Positions 56,219-64,000 of a stretch of DNA of 64,000 bases are shown one piece after another. The notes below the pieces were generated by a model, which did not search any database, was not told where the DNA came from, and saw only the letters and a list, made by a program, of their open reading frames with translations. Position numbers and translations under genes: made by a program. Within the stretch, counting starts at the first letter, position 1. Each line of letters begins with the position of its first letter. The DNA comes from Salisediminibacterium beveridgei (GTDB lineage: Bacteria > Bacillota > Bacilli > Bacillales > Salisediminibacteriaceae). The stretch is taken from assembly GCF_001721685.1 (NCBI RefSeq), contig NZ_CP012502.1:1550001-1614000 (forward strand), in the 5' to 3' direction.

Positions 56219-56238
56219 CCCACACCGTTTGGTGTGGG
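56219..56238 (-). terminator. Insulating terminator at the right end of the IS
   Basis: CCCACACC-GTTT-GGTGTGGG. Read on the minus strand the stem is followed by TTTTCTG, so it can stop transcripts entering from fdhF. The 355-bp relative has a hairpin of unrelated sequence in the same place. Confidence 0.75.
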
Positions 56239-56255
56239 CCTCTTTATTTACTGGG

Positions 56256-56275
56256 TTTTGTCCCAGCCTCTTTTA
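56256..56275 (-). repeat. Right terminal inverted repeat of the IS
   Basis: On the minus strand it reads TAAAAGAGGCTGGGACAAAA, identical over 20 bp to the left end. The fdhF stop codon lies 13 bp further. Confidence 0.92.
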
Positions 56276-56287
56276 ATGATGGAGGCG

Positions 56288-58339
56288 TTACAATTTTTCT
56301 ATTTTCACTGCACACGCTTTGTATTCTGCAGTCCCGGAGATCGGATCAAATTCATTAATCGTCAATACGTTCGTTGGTACTTCTTTCCAATGAAAACTCA
56401 TAAAGACGAGCTTCTCTTGAACTTCTTCGGTGATTCGTGCTTTCACTTTTACAGCTCCTCTTCTTGAAGAAACCGTGACATATTCACCTTCAGAAATATT
56501 CATCCGTTCTGCATCGGACGGATGCATATCCACCGTTTCCTCGGTATGTTTCCGTTTAAGTGAATCCGGATAATACCGGGTTTGGGTATTCGTATTATAA
56601 GGTTCGTAACGTCTGCCAGTAGTCAATGTCAATGGATAGTCGGAATCGGGTAATTCAACTGGTTCTGTATATATAACAGGTGTAAATGGTGCAGGCTCTC
56701 TGCCCTCATGATGAAATTCCTGATGCAACAGGGCCGTACCTGGATGGTCTTCGGAAGGGCAAGGGTACTGTAATGTCTGCCCGTTTGTCAGCCTGTTATA
56801 GTTCATACCACCAAACATATGCGGAGCAACCTCACGTACTTCATTCCAAATGTCCTCTGATTGTTTATAATGAAGTGGGTAGTCCATTTGTGTTGCGAGC
56901 TTTGATAGAATTTCCCAATCGTCCCATGCTTCACCTGGCGCCTCAACGGCAGGATTAACCTTTTGAACCCGTCGATCTGTGTTTGTATAAGTTCCCTCGA
57001 CTTCAGCCCAGCCCTTTGCAGGAAGGACAACGTCTGCAAGTTCTGCTGTTTCTGTCAAAAACAGATCTTGAACGATCAGGAAATCAAGATTTTTAAACAA
57101 TTCAGTAGTGTGATTCCGATGGACATCAGCAACAATTGGATTTTCTCCAATCACATACAGAGATTTCATCTCCCCGGTTTCCATTCGCTCGAGCATACCG
57201 GTTTGTGTTTGGCCGACATTCGGGTTTAATGGGACCCCCCAGGATCTTTCTAGTTGATTGCGGAACGCTTCATTATCAACTGGCACAGCTCCAGGGAGCA
57301 TATTCGGCAAACAGCCCATATCACCAGCACCTTGAACATTATTTTGCCCTCTCAGCGGCATAATACCTGTTCCTTCACGTCCGATATGGCCGGTCAATAA
57401 CACAAGATTGGCGATATCAAAAACATTATTTACCCCGCAATGATGTTCTGTGATTCCAAGTGTATAAGCGATCATCGAACGGTCCGCAGTGGCAAACATT
57501 CTTGCTGCTGAAGTGATCTCTTCTGGTTTCAGTCCAGTGATGGAGGCTGTTTTTTCAAGTGTGTATTCACTCACTCGGTCGTATAGGCTGTCGAAGTTTA
57601 CTGCATTTTTTGCAACAAATGATTTATTGTATATGCCTTCATCAATCATGACTTTCATCATACCGTTCATCAAGGCAATATCCGAACCGACTTTGATCTG
57701 CAAATGATGGTCTGCAAATTTAGTCATAGCAATTTTCCGAGGATCCACAACAATGATTTTCAACCCTTTTTTAACAGCTTTTTTCATTCGGTTGGCAATA
57801 ATCGGGTGGGCTTCAGATGTATTCGACCCCATCAACAGCAGTACATCGGATTTTTCAACGTCCATAATCGAACTCGTCGGTGCACCATTTCCAAATACAG
57901 TCGCCAGACCGGCGACGGATGGAGCGTGTCAAGTCCTGTTACAGCCGTCGATATTATTTGTTCCCATTACAGCACGAGTGAATTTTTGAGTGACGTAATT
58001 CGTTTCATTGGTCGCTCTTGCACAGGCAAACATCGAGAAGGCATCAGGACCAAAAGTGGTTTTAATGTCAGTTAATTTTTCAGCAATATACGTCAATGTT
58101 TCATCCCAAGTCGATTCTGTCAAAACTCCTTCTTTTCGGATCAACGGCTTCTTCAGGCGATCTTCCGAATGAATGTAGTGATATCCTAAAGATCCCTTAA
58201 TGCACGTTTGGCCTTCGTTAACCGGTGCATTTTTATTCCCTTTGATTTTAACGATTCGGTTATCTTCTACCTCAACGAGCAAACCGCAGCCTGTTCCACA
58301 ATAGGCACAGGTGGTTTCAACTGTTTTCACATTTGTCAT
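56288..58339 (-). CDS. fdhF: Selenocysteine-containing formate dehydrogenase (FdhF type)
   Basis: Molybdopterin formate dehydrogenase, 683 aa when the in-frame TGA at 57931-57929 is read as Sec137. The [4Fe-4S] ligands are C11, C14, C18 and C46. The Sec lies in GCNRT-U-HAPSVAGL, matching the active-site position of Sec140 in E. coli FdhF, and the reading frame continues without gap into the molybdopterin and C-terminal MGD-binding domains (LMGSNTSEAHPI, GENPIVADVHRNHT, TTGRRYEPYNTNTQTRY). It lacks the N-terminal ferredoxin-like extension of long Bacillus enzymes. ATG 58339 follows AAAGGG. No hydrogenase or fdhD is nearby. Confidence 0.92.
57900..57931 (-). promoter_or_regulatory. Bacterial SECIS element in fdhF
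   Basis: On the minus strand, 18 nt after the TGA comes GGTCT, flanked by the perfect 6-bp stem GTCGCC / GGCGAC. E. coli fdhF has the same 18-nt distance and a GGUCU apical loop, the SelB-binding determinant. The hairpin is wholly inside coding sequence. Confidence 0.9.
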
Positions 58340-58388
58340 GTTGTACACCCTTTCTATTTGATATGAATACGTTCATTTTACCATGCAT

Positions 58389-58402
58389 TCTAAGCGCTTA
58401 CA
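58389..58402 (-). promoter_or_regulatory. cre-like site upstream of fdhF
   Basis: On the minus strand TGTAAGCGCTTAGA matches the CcpA site consensus TGWAARCGYTWNCW at 13 of 14 positions and has a palindromic TAAGCGCTTA core. It is 50 bp upstream of the fdhF start. A TAAAAT box lies 9 bp downstream, so the site would overlap the promoter and allow catabolite repression. The rest of the 194-bp divergent gap (58340-58533) shows no gene. Confidence 0.55.
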
Positions 58403-58533
58403 GAAAGAGAAGGGAACATTTGATGACAATTTCAATATGGATATTCATAATTATAATTCCGTAATAGTCATCTCGAAACGTTTGTAAGAACGCAAATGAT
58501 TCGGTAAAATGGTCGAAGAAGGAGTGGAATATA

Positions 58534-59388
58534 GTGAATCAAACAGGACTGGTACTCGAAGGTGGCGGATTAAGAGGAGTTTATACTGCGGGTATACTGG
58601 AGTATTTTTTAAAGAGCGGACTGTCATTCCCTTCGGTGGTCGGTGTTTCCGCAGGTGCATGCAATGCATCCTCTTATATATCCAGACAGGAAAAAAGAAA
58701 TTATGCGGTTACAGTGGGATATGCTGGACATCCGGATTACATATCATTCAAACGATTCTTCAGTCATGGGGAACTGTTTAATATGGACTTGATATTTGAT
58801 AAGATTCCGCATCAAGAGCACCCGTTTGACTATGATCGCTTTTACAACAGTGATCAGTTATTATATACAGGGGTTACCGACTGTGTGACTGGAGAGACTG
58901 TTTATTATGAGAAAAATGAAGTAAAAGGAGATATCATAACCATTTTAAGGGCATCCTCATCATTGCCTATGATTGCTCCGATCGTTCGTTATGATGGCAG
59001 AGATTATTTGGACGGGGGAATATCAGATCCTATTCCGATAAATCAATCCATTAAAACGGGAAACCAAAAACACGTCATAGTCCTCACCCAGGAAAAAGGA
59101 TATCAAAAGCAGCAGACCAAAAGGGGAATGCTCTATTTTTCAAGGAAATACCGTGATTATCCAGGCCTTGTAGATGTAGTTAAAAGACGTTACCAAATCT
59201 ATAACGGGCTTTTAAGACAGGTCGAACGCATGGAGGAAGAAGGTAGCGCATTTGTTTTCAGGCCGGATAATCTTCAAGGAGTTAAGCGCCTTGAAAAAGA
59301 TGCCGCTAAATTGGATGAATTGTATCAGCATGGGATGGAACATGCTAAAGCCCGAAGTGAAGAATTACAGCGTTTTATTAACTCGTGA
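58534..59388 (+). CDS. Patatin-like phospholipase
   Basis: 284-aa serine acyl hydrolase. The oxyanion-hole motif GGGLRG (residues 10-15), nucleophile elbow GVSAG and the DGG of the Ser-Asp dyad (DYLDGGISDPIP) are all present. No signal peptide, so probably cytoplasmic, like YjjU-type proteins. GTG 58534 follows GAAGGAG. It precedes a small membrane protein gene with which it overlaps or nearly so. Confidence 0.88.
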   Translation: MNQTGLVLEGGGLRGVYTAGILEYFLKSGLSFPSVVGVSAGACNASSYISRQEKRNYAVTVGYAGHPDYISFKRFFSHGELFNMDLIFDKIPHQEHPFDYDRFYNSDQLLYTGVTDCVTGETVYYEKNEVKGDIITILRASSSLPMIAPIVRYDGRDYLDGGISDPIPINQSIKTGNQKHVIVLTQEKGYQKQQTKRGMLYFSRKYRDYPGLVDVVKRRYQIYNGLLRQVERMEEEGSAFVFRPDNLQGVKRLEKDAAKLDELYQHGMEHAKARSEELQRFINS

Positions 59389-59420
59389 ACCGGTTTATTT
59401 CTGAGAGATGGGGACTTATA

Positions 59421-59846
59421 ATGAATCGACCTAAAAGTTACAGACTGCTTCTTGTTGTTTTATTTATCGTGTTTGTCAGTATGATTTCAAGATCCATTCT
59501 TTATCTCGTTATATCCATGACGGTAGCTGTAATTATTATTTTTCTGCTGAGTAAGGACATGAAATCAAAAACAAGTGATCGATCTGACGATCGAAGGAGT
59601 CCAAACACTTCAGCTGAAACCTATCAAGATACGATAGATAAAGGAATATTTCCTATGGCGCTTACGCTTTTGGGAGCCGTTGCAATTTTTTATGGCTTTT
59701 CCGGCATTTTCACGACTGAAAGCCTGTTTCATGCGACAGATCTGATGACAAACGATGTTTTTGTGCAATACTTTTTCTTTATTTTGGGATTAACTTTATT
59801 TATTTATGGATCAAGCCTTATGCTAAAACGATATTTGTCAAAATAA
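59421..59846 (+). CDS. Small four-helix membrane protein, unknown
   Basis: 141 aa. Two N-terminal membrane helices (residues about 8-48), a polar linker rich in Ser/Asp/Arg, then two more helices (about 78-97 and 113-136). Not recognised. The frame is open from GTG 59385, which overlaps the patatin stop; ATG 59421 has a weak GATGGGG box. Start uncertain. Confidence 0.6.
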   Translation: MNRPKSYRLLLVVLFIVFVSMISRSILYLVISMTVAVIIIFLLSKDMKSKTSDRSDDRRSPNTSAETYQDTIDKGIFPMALTLLGAVAIFYGFSGIFTTESLFHATDLMTNDVFVQYFFFILGLTLFIYGSSLMLKRYLSK

Positions 59847-59877
59847 TCGAACCCTGTCCTGGAAAGCGAGCGAAACG

Positions 59878-61074
59878 ATGGCCTTAAAACGAAACCTCTC
59901 TATCATGTGGACAGCTAATTTTTTTGTCGCAGCAAGTGCAACAATGGTGCTTCCGTTTTTATCTCTTTATATCGAATCGTTCGGAACATACTCTGATGCA
60001 TTTGTTCAGCGCTGGAGTGGCATAATTTTCGGAGTGACCTTCCTGGTCGCTTTTTTCGTATCGCCTTTTTGGGGAAGGTTTGGTGATCGATTTGGGCGAA
60101 AGAAAATTCTGCTGATCACAGGATTTGGTATTGCATTTTCAATTGTGATGATGAGCTTTGTTTCTTCCGTATGGGAATTGTTCATTTTAAGATTGTTTAT
60201 GGGCGTAGTAACTGGATTTATACCGACTTCGATTGCCTTGATATCTGCTATAACCCCAAAAGAAGAGGCGGGAAAAATATTAGGAACATTGCAAATGGGT
60301 ACCGTTTCAGGTGGACTCATCGGACCACTTCTGGGTGGATTGCTTGCAGATGCGTTCGGTTTTACCTATACTTTTTTGATAACAGGTATTGTAATTATAC
60401 TGGCGACGATCCTCGTTTGGGTTGGTATTGATGAAAAAGTAAAGGGCTTGACTAAACAAGAACAACAAGAGCAGCAGGAATCGATGGTTCAAGTCATAAT
60501 GGGAATCATTCGTCATCCGGTCCTGCTGGGAACCATGCTGATTTCTTTAATGGTGCAATTAGGTAATTTCTCAATCCAACCTCAATTGGCTCTTTATACA
60601 GCAGATCTTGTTGACACGAATCAAATTGCTTTTCTTGCAGGTCTGGCATTTTCAGTAACGGGTTTGGGGAATTTTATTTCCACTCGTTTTTGGGGTATTC
60701 AGGGAGATCGTTTTGGACATCATTGGATTTTATTGATTACACTGGTTCTTGCTGGATTATTTTTCATTCCGCAAGGCTATGTATCATCGATTGAAATGCT
60801 GATCGTTTTCAGGTTTCTCTTCGGCATTGCACTCGGGGGAATTATTCCATGTGTGACGGCTTACATCAGACAAGTTGTACCCATTCACCGGCAAGGAGAA
60901 GTTCTCGGTTACAACCAAAGCTTTCGCTTTCTCGGGAATGTAATTGGTCCGGTTATGGGAGGATTGATTGCTGGCAGTTTTGGAATCAGTACAGTATTTA
61001 CTGTTTCAGGTATACTTTTTTTCGTGACGGCAACCGGCTTCTTTTGGGTTGTTCGAGTCAAGTCGACATCATAA
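59878..61074 (+). CDS. MFS transporter, drug efflux type
   Basis: 398 aa, 12 predicted membrane helices. The MFS motif A is visible after helix 2 as GRFGDRFGRKKIL, with the matching loop in the second half (RFWGIQGDRFG), and motif C-like glycines in helix 5 (GTVSGGLIGPLLGGLLADAFG). This resembles MdtG/YttB-type multidrug exporters. The substrate cannot be inferred. ATG 59878 with a weak GGAAAG box. Confidence 0.82.
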   Translation: MALKRNLSIMWTANFFVAASATMVLPFLSLYIESFGTYSDAFVQRWSGIIFGVTFLVAFFVSPFWGRFGDRFGRKKILLITGFGIAFSIVMMSFVSSVWELFILRLFMGVVTGFIPTSIALISAITPKEEAGKILGTLQMGTVSGGLIGPLLGGLLADAFGFTYTFLITGIVIILATILVWVGIDEKVKGLTKQEQQEQQESMVQVIMGIIRHPVLLGTMLISLMVQLGNFSIQPQLALYTADLVDTNQIAFLAGLAFSVTGLGNFISTRFWGIQGDRFGHHWILLITLVLAGLFFIPQGYVSSIEMLIVFRFLFGIALGGIIPCVTAYIRQVVPIHRQGEVLGYNQSFRFLGNVIGPVMGGLIAGSFGISTVFTVSGILFFVTATGFFWVVRVKSTS

Positions 61075-61115
61075 ATTTAGAAGCTGCGTGAAAACCGAGG
61101 AAAGGAATGAATTTT

Positions 61116-61286
61116 GTGGTACTAACAGCGAAAGAAAAAAAAATGTTATTGAAACTTTTAAAAAAAGAGCGTCGAAAAAGGTTGATTACGAAAAATAACC
61201 GACGTGATATTGATAATTTGATTAATAATTTCGAACAGAATATTAGAAATGAGAAAGTTAACGAAACAAAACCATCTAAGCTCTGA
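61116..61286 (+). CDS. Small basic protein, unknown
   Basis: 56 aa (or 59 aa from ATG 61107). Highly basic and helical: VLTAKEKKMLLKLLKKERRKRL, then KNNRRDIDNLINNFEQNI. GTG 61116 is 9 nt after AAAGGA; ATG 61107 has GAGG 6 nt upstream. Composition suggests nucleic-acid or membrane association, but I assign no function. A real gene is likely because box, start and reading frame fit between two well-defined genes. Confidence 0.55.
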   Translation: MVLTAKEKKMLLKLLKKERRKRLITKNNRRDIDNLINNFEQNIRNEKVNETKPSKL

Positions 61287-61416
61287 TTAATCGTTCATAA
61301 ATTTGTAATAAGATTTCGTAATTTTTGTGAATTATTGATCATAAATTCCACCTTAATCTTTGAATAGTGTACATTGAATATAGATTATTGAATGAATTGA
61401 AGGGTGGCTTTTGATT

Positions 61417-62673
61417 ATGAAAACAAAAAATCGTTGGCTGATTGCGTTGTCTGCAGTCGCTATCCATTTATCTATCGGTTCGGCTTACGCATACAGCGTA
61501 TTCCAACTACCAATTGCAAATGAACTGGGGTGGGCAACATCGCAGGTTTCTCTTGCTTTTACAATTGCAATCTTTTTTCTTGGAATTTCCGCAGCCTTTT
61601 TCGGGCCGTTTGTTGAAAAACGTGGCCCCCGTGCAGCAGCCAGTCTTGCAGCTGTATTGTTCTCCTCCGGGCTCTTGATCTCAGGTGTTTCGATCATGCT
61701 CGAATCACTGCCATTATTCCTGCTCGGATACGGTGCAATTGGCGGTATGGGTCTTGGCCTTGGCTATATTTCACCGGTATCCACATTAGTGAAATGGTTT
61801 CCCGACAGGCGGGGACTCGCAACAGGTATGGCAGTATTCGGTTTCGGTGCAGGTGCGCTTTTAGCAGGGCCTGTCGCTGCAAGTTTAATTAATATGATCG
61901 GTATTGCCAACACGTTCTTTACTCTTGGTGTGACATTCTTCGTGTTAATGATTTCGGGTGCATTATATATTGCCAGACCGCCCGAAGGATGGCAGCCTGC
62001 TTCTATGATCGAATCCGCATCAGGTCCGGCAAAAAAGAAAATGAAAGAAGATCTTGCGCAATTAACGGCGAAAGAGGCTAGGAAAACAGCGCGTTTCTGG
62101 ATGCTGTGGCTCATGATGTTCATTAATATCACAGTAGGGATCATGATTATTTCCGTTGCATCTCCAATGGCACAGGAGAAAGTCGGTATGTCAATAATTG
62201 CTGCTGGAACAATGGTTGGTATAATGGGCTTATTTAATGGCGGCGGCCGAATTGTATGGGCCACTGCATCTGATTATATTGGAAGACAACGAATATTTGC
62301 CATTTTTTTCGGGGTCCAATTTGCAGCGTTTATGATCTTACCTTCTATAACCAACGTAATCGTGTTTCAAATATTGATTTTCCTTGTCATTTCCATGTAC
62401 GGTGGCGGTTTCGCCTCTTTACCGGCTTTTATCGGAGATCTCTTCGGTACAAAAGAACTTGGCGCAATACACGGACTGCTGCTCACTTCCTGGTCAATGG
62501 CTGGTGTGGTGGGTCCGATGACGGTTTCATACATCAGAGAATCAACTGGAACGTATGACTCAGTCTTTTATATCTTCTCGGTACTTTTGCTTGTGGCATT
62601 CGTAACATCTATTCTAATGATAAAGAATATCAATAAAGTAAAAGCGGCTAAAAAAAACGCTGAAGCAGCATGA
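61417..62673 (+). CDS. OFA-family MFS transporter (oxalate/formate type)
   Basis: 418 aa with 12 helices. The N-terminal HLSIGSAYAYSVFQLPIANELGW and GGMGLGLGYISPVSTLVKWFPDRRGLATGMAVFGFGAGAL blocks are typical of the OFA (oxalate:formate antiporter, YhjX-like) family. PPEGWQP follows helix 6. ATG 61417 is 9 nt after AGGGTGG. Formate transport would fit the nearby formate dehydrogenase, but OFA members also carry other monocarboxylates, so the substrate is open. Confidence 0.85.
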   Translation: MKTKNRWLIALSAVAIHLSIGSAYAYSVFQLPIANELGWATSQVSLAFTIAIFFLGISAAFFGPFVEKRGPRAAASLAAVLFSSGLLISGVSIMLESLPLFLLGYGAIGGMGLGLGYISPVSTLVKWFPDRRGLATGMAVFGFGAGALLAGPVAASLINMIGIANTFFTLGVTFFVLMISGALYIARPPEGWQPASMIESASGPAKKKMKEDLAQLTAKEARKTARFWMLWLMMFINITVGIMIISVASPMAQEKVGMSIIAAGTMVGIMGLFNGGGRIVWATASDYIGRQRIFAIFFGVQFAAFMILPSITNVIVFQILIFLVISMYGGGFASLPAFIGDLFGTKELGAIHGLLLTSWSMAGVVGPMTVSYIRESTGTYDSVFYIFSVLLLVAFVTSILMIKNINKVKAAKKNAEAA

Positions 62674-62692
62674 GAGATTTTAACAGAGGCTT

Positions 62693-62722
62693 AGCGCCGG
62701 GGGTTATACCTCGGCGTTTTTT
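62693..62722 (+). terminator. Terminator of the OFA transporter gene
   Basis: GCGCCGGGGGT / ACCTCGGCG stem (one G.T pair) with a TTAT loop and six T. Confidence 0.85.
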
Positions 62723-62764
62723 CATGTTTGTTTCTTATTCTTTATCGTTGCTGTGACTATCGTG

Positions 62765-62787
62765 TATAATGTAGTCGTCTAACTACA
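62765..62787 (+). promoter_or_regulatory. ctaM -10 box with overlapping dyad
   Basis: Perfect TATAAT (62765-62770) joined to the perfect dyad TGTAGT-N6-ACTACA (62770-62787), which would cover the transcription start. A -35 box is poor (TTATCG at 17 bp), which may mean activator dependence or a weak promoter. Confidence 0.45.
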
Positions 62788-62835
62788 CCTAATAAAAACC
62801 CTGTCTCTTAAACAGGCCTGGAAGGAATTTTGATT

Positions 62836-63372
62836 ATGTGGAAAAGTATGGTGAATCATCACGTAAAAACTGTTGTAATTTTATCGATTATTCTTAATGG
62901 CGCAATTATCGTACTTTCGGGGATTCCTGGATACCAGGGTACTCTACCGGCTTTTGTTACCTATTTACCGATGATGAACGCAATTTTTAATACATTTACG
63001 TTTCTCTTTTTGACTGGAGCATTGATCAGTATTTTGAGAGGAAATGAACGCCTTCATCAACGTTTTATTTATGGAGCATTTACCACAACAGCATTATTTC
63101 TCATTTCGTATGTTGTATTTCATTTTATGGCTGAGTCTACACCTTATGGTGGCACCGGCTTCTCAGCGATCAGTTATTATATCATATTGATTTCACATAT
63201 TATTCTCGCTGCTGCCATTGTCCCTTTGGCATTAATGAGTTTTTTCACGGGATACAAAGGACTCAGGGACCGTCACAAAAAATGGGTCAGATGGACAATG
63301 CCACTTTGGCTCTATGTCAGTGCAACCGGTGTGATCGTGTACTTGATGATTTCTCCTTATTATTCATTTTAA
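62836..63372 (+). CDS. ctaM: DUF420 membrane protein, CtaM/YozB-like
   Basis: 178 aa with five helices. Conserved polar residues of the DUF420 family are present: LPAFVTYLPMMNAIFNTFTF, HQRFIYGAFTTTALFLISYVVFHF, ILISHIILA and HKKWVRWTMPLWLYVSATGVIVYLM, with several helix histidines. In S. aureus CtaM is needed for a functional aa3-type quinol oxidase, so a heme-copper oxidase maturation role is likely. ATG 62836 is 8 nt after AAGGAA; TTG 62830 is too close. Confidence 0.82.
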   Translation: MWKSMVNHHVKTVVILSIILNGAIIVLSGIPGYQGTLPAFVTYLPMMNAIFNTFTFLFLTGALISILRGNERLHQRFIYGAFTTTALFLISYVVFHFMAESTPYGGTGFSAISYYIILISHIILAAAIVPLALMSFFTGYKGLRDRHKKWVRWTMPLWLYVSATGVIVYLMISPYYSF

Positions 63373-63386
63373 GGATTTGCTCTGTG

Positions 63387-63443
63387 ATTCAAGTTTGCCA
63401 GGCGTGGACGTCCAGAGCAAGCGGCCGCCGTAAGCGATTGAAT
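63387..63443. repeat. Possible eroded copy C of the structured core
   Basis: Arms ATTCAA and TTGAAT enclose a GC-rich 45-bp segment ending GCCGTAAGCGATTG, close to GCGGCAAGCGATTG at the end of copy A. The left block is not convincingly alignable and no inverted repeats of the IS type flank it. The surrounding gap (63373-63638) otherwise contains only a TAAAAT box near 63601 that may serve the next gene. Confidence 0.35.
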
Positions 63444-63638
63444 AATAACAATAAACTTTAACAGAGATGCTCATGCTAGATGATTTAACACCTATCCGAA
63501 TAATGTGTAAACTTATTTTCTCGGTAGCTAAAGGTTTAGGCAATATGACGAAGATTCTAATTATTACGGAAAACCGCTTTCTTTTTATAGTTCATTAGGC
63601 TAAAATGATAGTGGATACCATGTTGAGGAGGTAATTTA

Positions 63639-64000
63639 ATGAGCAAACTTGAAGCCGTTTTATTTGATTTAGACGGTGTTATTGTTGACACGGCAAAACA
63701 TCATTACAGAGCATGGAAAGAGTTGGCAAACGAGTTGGGTTTTGATTTTACCGAAGAAGATAACGAACGTTTAAAAGGTGTCAGCAGGGTGGAATCGCTG
63801 AATATCTTGTTGGAGATTGGCCAAGTGGAAAAAACAGAAAAAGAAAAAGAAGAATTGGCAGCTCGAAAAAATCAGCGCTATGTTGAGGCAATCTCAACAA
63901 TGGATGAATCTGAAATTCTTCCAGGAGTAATTGACTTTTTACAAGAATTAAAAAATGAGAATGTTCCATTTGCATTGGGCTCTGCAAGTAAAAATGCGCC
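63639..64000 (+). CDS. pgmB: Beta-phosphoglucomutase (3' end beyond the window)
   Basis: HAD-superfamily sugar phosphomutase converting beta-glucose 1-phosphate to glucose 6-phosphate, usually after maltose or trehalose phosphorylase. The first 120 residues show the nucleophile D-L-D motif (LFDLDGVIVDTAKHHYRAWKELA), the cap signature ERLKGVSRVESLNILL, EILPGVIDFLQEL and motif II GSASKNA. ATG 63639 follows GAGGAGG. The frame is open to the window end. Confidence 0.9.
   Translation, partial: MSKLEAVLFDLDGVIVDTAKHHYRAWKELANELGFDFTEEDNERLKGVSRVESLNILLEIGQVEKTEKEKEELAARKNQRYVEAISTMDESEILPGVIDFLQELKNENVPFALGSASKNA

Larger units (their letters stand above)
54303..56275 (-). mobile_element. IS1182-type insertion sequence, complete
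   Basis: 1973 bp bounded by identical 20-bp inverted repeats TAAAAGAGGCTGGGACAAAA (54303-54322, and its complement at 56256-56275). Contents on the minus strand: a terminator-type hairpin, the structured core, the transposase gene, and a second hairpin near the far end. It sits between degV and the 3' end of fdhF, only 12 bp from the fdhF stop. No target-site duplication is clear. A short relative lies at 41695-42049. Confidence 0.9.

Noticed and set aside
57866..57931. Formate dehydrogenase as a pseudogene interrupted by a stop codon
   Set aside because: Frame is unchanged across the TGA, flanking residues are conserved active-site sequence, and a SECIS hairpin is at the exact expected distance.
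59385..59420. GTG 59385 as firm start of the four-helix membrane protein
   Set aside because: It overlaps the patatin stop, which is suggestive, but there is no clear ribosome-binding site; ATG 59421 retained with low certainty.

Overview
The window looks like chromosomal DNA of a low-to-medium GC Bacillaceae bacterium. Its first 34 kb follow, almost gene for gene, the Bacillus subtilis aro/trp supra-operon and what lies after it: trpF-trpB, trpA, hisC, tyrA, aroA, ypiA, reoY(ypiB), ypiF, qcrABC, ypjA, a yitT-type ypjC, ypjD, dapB, mgsA, bshB1, bshA, cca, birA, panBCD, dinG, ypmB, aspB, asnS, dnaD, nth, ponA, recU, yppE. Departures are a trpF-trpB in-frame fusion, a zinc peptidase where ypjB (a sporulation gene) would be, an MTA/SAH deaminase where ypmA would be, and no ypoC. 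Acidic and Asn-rich tails on surface proteins (PonA, QcrC, YdbS) suggest a salt- or alkali-adapted lineage. A selenocysteine formate dehydrogenase would fit the selenium-using alkaliphile group around Bacillus selenitireducens/Salisediminibacterium; that placement is inference.

Layout. 1-7.2 kb: tryptophan, histidine/tyrosine and shikimate genes, tightly coupled by ATGA overlaps. 7.4-10.9 kb: reoY and the menaquinol:cytochrome c reductase genes with a duplicated TGTGAA-type motif. 11-19 kb: membrane and peptidase genes, dapB-mgsA-bacillithiol-cca-birA. 19.1-21.5 kb: pantothenate operon behind a leader that starts with two pan-type RNA stem-loops. 21.6-30.4 kb: dinG, deaminase, aspB-asnS, dnaD-nth. 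30.4-41.6 kb: ponA/recU on the minus strand, then yppE, a lipoprotein, a c-di-AMP-binding-type CBS protein, redox and hydrolase genes, cvfC and ydbST. 41.7-42.05 kb: a non-autonomous transposon relic. 42-53 kb: a TelA cluster, a diguanylate cyclase, an NRDE protein, a lipid kinase, tatAC and two deoxynucleoside kinases. 53.4-58.5 kb: degV, a complete IS1182-type element, and a formate dehydrogenase whose UGA codon is followed by a textbook bacterial SECIS hairpin. 58.5-64 kb: patatin lipase, two MFS transporters (one OFA-type), a CtaM-like oxidase factor and the start of a beta-phosphoglucomutase gene.

Most notable observations. (1) fdhF appears split by a stop codon but reads through as a selenoprotein with Sec137. 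(2) The IS1182-type element and the 355-bp relic share terminal inverted repeats and also a complex internal hairpin. Its core blocks are conserved, while its outer stem has changed sequence on both arms, keeping pairing; a third, eroded trace lies near 63.4 kb. (3) The panB leader holds two tandem copies of a stem with two bulged adenines and begins at the predicted transcription start. (4) TrpF and TrpB are fused.

Together the genes cover aromatic amino acid, pantothenate, bacillithiol and cell-wall synthesis and aerobic electron transport. The Rieske protein has a twin-arginine signal, and tatAC lies in the same window. No rRNA, tRNA, CRISPR array or replication origin was recognised.
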